From positions 1-25,801 of the forward strand of contig ADNK01000777.1 of the NCBI GenBank assembly GCA_000320545.1: a stretch of DNA of 25,801 bases, given 5' to 3'. The translations under genes and the position numbers were made by a program. The notes under the pieces were generated by a model. It was not told the DNA's origin. It made no database searches and saw only the letters and a program-made list of their open reading frames with translations. Shown piece by piece: positions 19,848 through 25,801 of the stretch. Position 1 is the stretch's first letter, and each line of letters opens with the position of its first letter. Source of the DNA: Bigelowiella natans CCMP2755 (lineage: Eukaryota > Cercozoa > Chlorarachniophyceae).

Positions 19848-21875
19848 TTATGTTCTACGTCCAGCTGAGCATGCACGGCAATCTGGCTCACCGTGCAACT
19901 TACACGCTTGGCAACTCTTACAGAATGTGTAACATGTCCGATTTTGTGTCTCACAAAAAAGACATTGCCAATGTTCAGACTTTGCATCTCCCTTATATGA
20001 AAGAACGGCCTCAAAGTTACCCTCATTCACTATTGTAATCATTCGTCGTCGTAGATTGTTCAGCGTAGTAGTCTTACTAAGGATGTCCTTCTTTTTCTGA
20101 AGTAGATCATCGACACCATTAGTTTCGATCATGTCTTGAAGGTTCTCAGTGTGGCCAATCAACAGCTCTTGCTGAAACTCGAAAAGTTTTTTCTCTTTAC
20201 TTGCCACGAGGTAGAAATCCAACACGTAGCACCATTGCATGCACGTCCGTGCATACGCAAGTGAGGTTGTCGCTTCTGTTATAAATTTCGTATGTTCCAC
20301 ACTTCGGTTTTGCCGAACAAACTGTTGCTCCATTTTTCTCTCCAACTTTTTGGTTAATTCCACTCCGTTTCGGGCGTCTGTAAACCTTCCCACATAGTAA
20401 TTATATTTTTGCAACAGTTGCTGTGTTGTTATCATATCCTTCTCTTCGTTTGATCTGGTTCCCTTTTTAAGCTCCTCATTATATTTCTTACAGACGTAGT
20501 ATCCTCCAGTTGACGTACCATGCTCACTCCACGGTCCTTTGCAGAGCCAGCAAAAATGGTGGTTACATTTTGCGCACGTCATATGATTGCAGGCCCTGTT
20601 CTTTTCAATTCTAACCCCGCATTTTGGACATTTTTTGGTACGGGCTTTTAGCCAAAGTTCTGTGGCATCATCCTTTACAGCCGTGCTTTCCATCCATTTT
20701 TGCACAAGATCGCAAGGCGCCGGTTCGTGCTCGTTCTTAAGGCAGGAGAAACAAAACCTGTTGCCACACTGACATCCTATTGTCTTTTCACCTCCCTGCT
20801 TATACTCAACTATACGGGTACATTTCGGATTTGGGCACCACTTTAGTCCTTCTTGCCCTTCAACGAATGACTGAAGATTCCAATACTTATATTTCTCCAG
20901 CAAATCCTGTTTCTTAATATACTTCTTGAATGTTGATGATGGTACCAGCTCCTGGCAGGCACAGCCGAATTTGTGGACGTGTTGCTTTGTGCATCTCATA
21001 GCTGGACACCTGGAGAAAATACATGTTCGACCTTTGGCAATCTCAGATTCTAAAAAATCTCTCCAACATCCCTTGCAAAAGTAGTGTCCGCAGGCTAACG
21101 CGTGAGCCTTCCGCTTTGGAACTCGTCCACAGCCCCATGTTAAGCACTGGATCATTTCGTGACTTGAAGATGTGCGCTCGGAATCGGAAACAGTGCTTAT
21201 TCCAACTTCTTGCTTCACTTTCTTTTGGTCTTCAAACCATTCTTTCTTCAATTTTCCGTCATCCCATCGATAATGACGGAGCAAACTCTCTGCTGTATCA
21301 TTAGAAACGTATAGAAGCTCGCAAACCTTAGAAATTAGTGATGCTTGTTTCGTTTCAACTTCAGATGTTTGATATATTTTGAAAGACGAAGTTCGTGTCA
21401 ACTCAGGTGGTCCCATTTCTTCCAACTTATCCTCATCCCATCCGCCACCGCCGTCCTCATCTTCCCAGCCTTCATCGCCTTCCTCATCTTCCCAACCTGC
21501 ATCACCTTCCCCATCTTCCCATCTATCATTGTCCTCCAAGTCATCATTATTACCACCCACCGCCTCTCCTACAGTTTCATCCATGTACGATGGAGCGGTC
21601 GTGCATTTTGTTTCTTGATCCATTGCAGTCGCTTCTGCTTGTACTGCAGCTTCATCATCTTCTTCTTCTACTACTACTTCTTCTTCGTCACTGCTGAGAT
21701 CATCTTCCTCCATATCGTTAGTACTCTTTATGACATGTTTCTTTGCTATCTGTCTCTGTAGTACAGCCAAGATCTCTGACGCACGAAATTTCTTTCTACT
21801 TCCATCAACAATGATTTCTCTCGTGTTCTTGCCCTTTGCAAGTTGCTCAATAGTGAATTTCTCTACAGCATCCAT
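19848..21875 (-). CDS. Ariadne-type RBR E3 ubiquitin ligase, intronless
   Basis: RBR ligases take ubiquitin from an E2 onto a cysteine in RING2 before passing it to substrate. A single 675-residue frame. N-terminal region acidic, with four Trp at 119, 128, 137 and 146, exactly nine residues apart, in GWEDE-type units. UBA-like segment at about 178-215 (VCELLYVSNDTAESLLRHYRW). RING1 at about 244-295, IBR at 347-388 (CPNPKC, CQC, FCFSC, H, C), RING2 at 416-445 (CPKCGVRI, then ACNHMTC with likely catalytic C429, then FCWLC). The Ariadne helical region runs from 480 to 625 with NYYVGRFTDARNG. A C-terminal RanBP2-type zinc finger (636-655, WQCLFC then CKSC) follows. RING1 begins CLTWGC, i.e. C-X4-C rather than the usual C-X2-C, and an extra Cys/His stretch lies between RING1 and IBR. 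Lack of introns contrasts with its neighbours and may reflect retrogene origin or intron loss. Ariadne assignment is firm. Confidence 0.95.
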   Translation of the reverse strand: MDAVEKFTIEQLAKGKNTREIIVDGSRKKFRASEILAVLQRQIAKKHVIKSTNDMEEDDLSSDEEEVVVEEEDDEAAVQAEATAMDQETKCTTAPSYMDETVGEAVGGNNDDLEDNDRWEDGEGDAGWEDEEGDEGWEDEDGGGGWDEDKLEEMGPPELTRTSSFKIYQTSEVETKQASLISKVCELLYVSNDTAESLLRHYRWDDGKLKKEWFEDQKKVKQEVGISTVSDSERTSSSHEMIQCLTWGCGRVPKRKAHALACGHYFCKGCWRDFLESEIAKGRTCIFSRCPAMRCTKQHVHKFGCACQELVPSSTFKKYIKKQDLLEKYKYWNLQSFVEGQEGLKWCPNPKCTRIVEYKQGGEKTIGCQCGNRFCFSCLKNEHEPAPCDLVQKWMESTAVKDDATELWLKARTKKCPKCGVRIEKNRACNHMTCAKCNHHFCWLCKGPWSEHGTSTGGYYVCKKYNEELKKGTRSNEEKDMITTQQLLQKYNYYVGRFTDARNGVELTKKLERKMEQQFVRQNRSVEHTKFITEATTSLAYARTCMQWCYVLDFYLVASKEKKLFEFQQELLIGHTENLQDMIETNGVDDLLQKKKDILSKTTTLNNLRRRMITIVNEGNFEAVLSYKGDAKSEHWQCLFCETQNRTCYTFCKSCQACKLHGEPDCRACSAGRRT

Positions 21876-23002
21876 CGTAGTTCTAGTGCTTGTTCCCGTA
21901 TGATGATGAAGAAAGCAAGTATTTGAATTGCTGTTGTATGCGCGAATGAAAGCGGGTCCACCTCCTTCTCGTTATGTAATGAAGGACCCCTAGAATCTCT
22001 TAATCTCCTGTTCTTGAATACCACCGTATCAAAGTACGACATCATGATACACATGTCGTATTACATATTCTCATGATTAATTTCTCTGAACTCCCAATCC
22101 AAAGAAATAAATCTAAAATGATTCGCATGGCATTTCTGTGTTTCAGACACTGACATGGTTCTCTTTTCTGACTTTTTGATTGGAAGCAAAATACTGTGAT
22201 TTCCTGGAATTACACTCCATGTAAGTAGTCGTAGGAATAATATTTATGACAAAAATTAATGTGCGACAACATCCCATCAATATCGAAGATTATTCCAAAA
22301 GAAAAATATGCTTGTTCAAAGGCTATTACTCAGAGGGATAGCCTTTTCCAGCTCGATTTGAGAGGAATAGCATTCGTTTGCTCGGTTACATCTACTCATA
22401 GGTGACTCAGAGAGGTCTTCGTTCTTTGCATTCAGAATCATACCGTGCACCACAATGTTGCTCCATTCACAAAGACCATCAACTTATTTGACTTCATTTT
22501 ACATAAAATTTGTTCGTAAATGTTGTCGTTTATATGTAAATAGCTGTTTTAAAATATCGTCCAGTTTTGTGTCTGGGGGTTTGGCAAATTTCAACAATAA
22601 GTGATTGATGACAGTTTACAGTCAATGTTAAATCAAATTAATTTACATCATTCGACATAAAAGAAAACATGTCGATAAATTAAAAATAGGTATATCTACT
22701 CCAAATAGGTATCAAGCTGCGGTTTGAAATTTTACAACAGGAGACAATTCGAGGGGAGGAACATTTCGTTTACCTCGAAGCAGGAGGAAATCTTCGTTGA
22801 AGTTGGACAACTTGCCAATTGATAGGATAAAAATTGGGGCTCCTTTTTTAAACTATCGCGAATTTACAAGTTTAAGGAAGGTCTCTGAGAAAACACTCAC
22901 TAAACAAGCAGCCAAGTAAAAATCTGGAAGGAACTTTCCGGAAGAGAGGGCTGAGGAGGACAGCAAGGGTGGTTGGGCTTGCATCAATACGAATTTACCA
23001 CA
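21876..23002. promoter_or_regulatory. Divergent intergenic region, RBR ligase / cyclin
   Basis: About 1.1 kb between divergent start codons, AT-rich throughout, with no open frame of note and no repeat. It presumably contains both promoters; I cannot identify individual elements. Confidence 0.4.
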
Positions 23003-24098
23003 ATGGATTCGAGGCCAGATAGGACAGGGAAGGCCATCGTGCCCGTACTGGCTTGCGTTCTGAATCAACTATGCGCCAGAAATGACCAGGTGAAAGCTGT
23101 GCTCAATTCGCCACAGGAAATGAAGCTGAGATTTTTGTTGTTCTTTTTAGCTATCTCTTGAGCCGAAGTATGTCACCAAGTTTCATGCTTTGAGACCCCC
23201 TGGCATCACAATCCGTGACTATTTAGAGAGGTAGCAATCGATTACAAGAACGAAGTCCGTTTTTTTAAAATCTATTTTCCAATATCATCCAGAATTGCAA
23301 AATACGCTGCTTGCAGCGGCGAATGTTTCGTTCTCGCCCTTGTGTATATCGACCGCATCATACAAAGCAATCCTAGTTTTGTTGTTAATTCCCTGAATAT
23401 CCATCGTCTTCTTATCACAAGGTAACTTCTTTTTCTAATCTGTAGATCGTAATTGTATTGTAACATTATGTTTTTACAACAGCGTCATGATTAGTGCAAA
23501 ATTTTTCGACGATCAATACTTTAACAATGCTTACTATGCCAAAGTGGGAGGTGTACCCTGCAAGGTTCTTAATACCTGACGTTTTGAAATGCACCGAAAC
23601 TTCACTGACAACGAATTCAATTGTTCAGGAGATGAACTCGTTAGAAGTCGAGTTTCTATTCCTCACGAACTTCTCACTCTTCGTAACCTATGACACGTAT
23701 TACCTAAAAAATTTAACTTCAACCCGCAAAATGATATATGCGTAACACATATATAATTTCACCTTCAGGTATAAGCAGTATCATACTGAGTTAAGAAATC
23801 ACGCTATGCATTCGTCTTGCGAATGTAATTCAGATTGGCATTTATTACTTCCGAATTTGAACAAAGATATGTTTGTCTTTCACATGTAGTTCCGGAGCTG
23901 GCTGATGAGACAAGTAAGAAGCTCCCATTCAAACAAGAAGAAAAAAGTGAAGGAGTGAGCATGATGCAGACGGAGTCACCCCAAATGACTGGCAAGTCTC
24001 AGGCACAGGTGAGGAAGACATAAAACATTATTCCTAAAAAGTGATTCATTCTTTGATATCCTTAGGATATGGAGATGACGTCTTCGACACCTTATTAG
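23003..24098 (+). CDS. Pho80-like cyclin (PREG/P- or U-type)
   Basis: Pho80-type cyclins bind and direct a Pho85-like CDK, often in nutrient or phosphate signalling; the partner here is inferred. Exons in phase: 23003-23089, 23151-23230, 23293-23421, 23483-23564, 23629-23696, 23769-23824, 23890-24008, 24066-24098, giving about 217 residues. If the last intron is retained the frame ends at 24023 with 211 residues. Motifs in order: [18 protein letters not shown], then [54 protein letters not shown] and a YKQYHTEL helix. This is a complete single cyclin box typical of the Pho80/cyclin-U class. The tail is Lys/Glu/Ser-rich. All introns are 57-72 bases, strikingly uniform. The second exon could start at 23163 instead of 23151 (four residues fewer). 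Family assignment is strong. Confidence 0.9.
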
Positions 24099-25279
24099 AA
24101 CCTCTAAGAATCATTTGAGTTGAATTTTGGTTCGAGTATGATTCCTAAGCCATTAATGTATATATATATATAACATTTTTACATGGAATTCCGCTTGGAC
24201 AAAAACTGTTTCTTTGTCACTGCACTTAAATTAAAGGTGCACAATACTTGCAACCCAACGTTTGGTTTTACCGGTGGAAATTATACCGGGCAAGTTTATT
24301 TTTTAGATCGTGCTACTTAGCAACATATATTTAATGAAATTTTCATATTTCAGAACCGAATATAACCGTAACCCAGATAATATTTTTTTATGCGCGATCA
24401 TTTTAATTGACACATTCGTCAAGAGATACATGCAATTGTTAGGGTATTTTAATGGATGTGTTCCAGCCGAACTCATAGAATAAATAGATTTGATCAATCG
24501 TTCACTGTTTTTCGATCAGTTTGCACCTCATCAAGAATGCAATAATGCAAACACAACACGCATGCGTTTCCACTCCTGCTGCAGTCGTTATCAGTAGTGC
24601 GCTTTTTGTGTTGCTGCTGACGCAATGTGTGCAAATGCGGCTCAGTTTCATCATCATCATTCCTTTGCACGATGCGATGCTTGCTAGCTTGCTTTGGTGT
24701 GATTGATTGCTGCTCAATCTGTTTTGGTGCAACAAGCGCTTGCTCGCATGTAACAGTCTGTAGTACAAGCTGTCTAGCTGATCGATCTAGCTAGGGATGG
24801 AGCAAACTAACAGCAGCATCTTCACTTCGATCTAGCTAGACCTGTTTGCTGCTAGTAGTTATTATTGTTGCTGTCATGCTAGCATGCTAGCACATGATTA
24901 TATGATCGACAGCAGTCCTATAGCGCCAGCAGTGCATGAAGAGTAACGTACAGAGTCAACCATACGCGTTTCGATGCACACGTACTACATATAGTACATC
25001 TATGGACATGCTACTAGTATACTAGCATGGCTGTCTTAACGTCATATGAGGTGGATGTGATGAATGACCAGTTGAATTTTTTCAGTCATAGATTCGCTCA
25101 CAAATCGAAATCCATCGCTTGTGTTCAGGCTTTGAACGAACAAGAATGCATGCACTTTGAGGTCTAAGCAGACACAGACAAAATGTTTAAATTGCTAGCG
25201 CGAAAGCTCATCTTACGCTTACAACTGCTCGAGAAAACATCCATGCATGCAACGCTGTGCAAGGATACTGGACAGGACA
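24099..25279. other. Gene-poor region with palindromic words
   Basis: No recognisable coding exon. A short TA run lies at about 24159-24172. From 24760 to 25020 the DNA is unusually rich in CTAG, GATC and TGCA words, including a perfect 16-base palindrome at 24877-24892 (TGCTAGCATGCTAGCA). Small frames here look like chance. Confidence 0.5.
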
Positions 25280-25486
25280 ACGCGTCATCAGCTGCCACAA
25301 GCTCGGTGCAAAGAAATGATGTCTTTATTTATAAGGATGCGTGTTACTTGGTAACAGCTAGTTGATCATGCTGCGATGAATTACATGTCATATCCAAATT
25401 AAGAAACCAGCTTCCAATCCGCTTAAATCTTTCCTCCTGTCATTTTATAGTAAAAATATTTATTTGTATTTTATGTTACATTGAAT

Positions 25487-25580
<94 letters not shown>

Positions 25581-25801
25581 ATTATTCAATATAATATAAA
25601 ATGCAACATAATATATACATAAATATACTACCTAAGGAAAGATAGGCGCACACACACACGCGGATATGTAAGCTGGTATCTATATATGTATATGTCATGA
25701 TATATATCGCAGCATGATCAACTAGCTGTGACGAGTAACACGCATCCTTATAAATAAAGACATCATTTCTTTGCACGAGCTTGTGGCAGCTGATGACGCG
25801 T
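25280..25801. repeat. Large imperfect palindrome (foldback element or inverted duplication), cut by right edge
   Basis: Bases 25280-25377 reappear as the reverse complement of 25706-25801 with only a few differences (for example GCTCGGTGC against GCTCGTGC). The matching continues inward at lower identity: CATGTCATAT against CATGACATAT, ACCAGCTT in both, ATCTTTCC in both, then TTGAATAA. It ends at a centre made of (CA)n(TA)n(TG)n at about 25490-25580. The symmetry centre is near 25541. Arms are roughly 230-240 bases. No terminal target duplication can be judged because the right arm reaches the window end. It could be a foldback/MITE-like transposon or a local inverted duplication. Both arms carry the same small frame, QRNDVFIYKDACY, which I take as non-coding. 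Confidence 0.88.
25490..25580. repeat. Palindromic microsatellite (CA)n(TA)n(TG)n
   Basis: A CA run, a TA run and a TG run in symmetrical order form the self-complementary centre of the larger palindrome. Confidence 0.97.

Noticed and set aside
21345-21761. Plus-strand Ser/Pro/His/Phe-rich frames
   Set aside because: Antisense shadows of the acidic Trp-repeat region of the RBR ligase.
25183-25776. Shared peptide QRNDVFIYKDACY on opposite strands as a duplicated gene
   Set aside because: It is explained by the inverted repeat arms; the frames run into microsatellite or stop quickly.
1-25801. tRNA, rRNA, CRISPR arrays or bacterial insertion sequences
   Set aside because: No cloverleaf B-box sequence, direct-repeat/spacer array or transposase frame was seen on reading either strand by eye; a tRNAscan or Infernal run would be needed to exclude small RNAs.

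Overview
The window is nuclear DNA from a eukaryote, most likely a unicellular protist. Genes are interrupted by GT-AG introns, dinucleotide and trinucleotide microsatellites are common, and there are no bacterial operon features. The gene mix is an exosome nuclease, a survivin-sized BIR protein, a Pho80-type cyclin, an ELMO-domain protein, a bacterial-type Mg2+ P-type ATPase, an ADP-ribosylglycohydrolase and an Ariadne RBR ligase. It does not pin down a lineage. An alga or SAR-group protist (for example a chlorarachniophyte or other stramenopile/rhizarian) is my guess from gene content and intron density, not something shown by the sequence. All exon structures below were built by hand from splice signals, reading-frame phase and recalled family motifs; no transcript or database search was available.

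Layout from left to right: (1) 235-2927, minus: 5' part of an RRP6/EXOSC10 exosome exonuclease, cut by the left edge. (2) 2928-4006: about 1.1 kb between divergent genes, with a GA repeat and a possible tiny gene. (3) 4007-6364, plus: six-exon ELMO-domain protein closest to the ELMOD3 branch, with a long acidic, low-complexity N-terminal half. (4) 6365-8449: no recognisable gene, but splice-like signals and competing open frames at about 7200-7925. (5) 8450-9075, minus: four-exon, 137-residue single-BIR protein very like survivin in length and zinc-ligand placement. (6) 10203-16720, minus: Mg2+-transporting P-type ATPase of the MgtA type, about 18 exons. (7) 17309-18927, plus: two-exon ADP-ribosylglycohydrolase, divergent from the ATPase across a 588-base gap. 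(8) 19848-21875, minus: intronless Ariadne RBR E3 ligase. (9) 23003-24098, plus: Pho80-like cyclin in about eight small exons. (10) 24099-25801: gene-poor DNA ending in a large imperfect palindrome whose centre is a CA/TA/TG repeat.

The genes are unrelated housekeeping and signalling functions in mixed orientation; nothing suggests a cluster or shared pathway. Loose themes are ubiquitin signalling (RBR ligase), ADP-ribose removal, cell-cycle or nutrient control (cyclin, BIR protein) and RNA decay. Introns fall into two size regimes: about 57-106 bases in the cyclin, BIR, ELMO and hydrolase genes, and mostly 70-370 bases with embedded microsatellites in RRP6 and the ATPase. The two most distinctive observations are the right-end palindrome and the compact survivin-like gene with a 22-base micro-exon. 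I did not find a clearly new multi-gene system.
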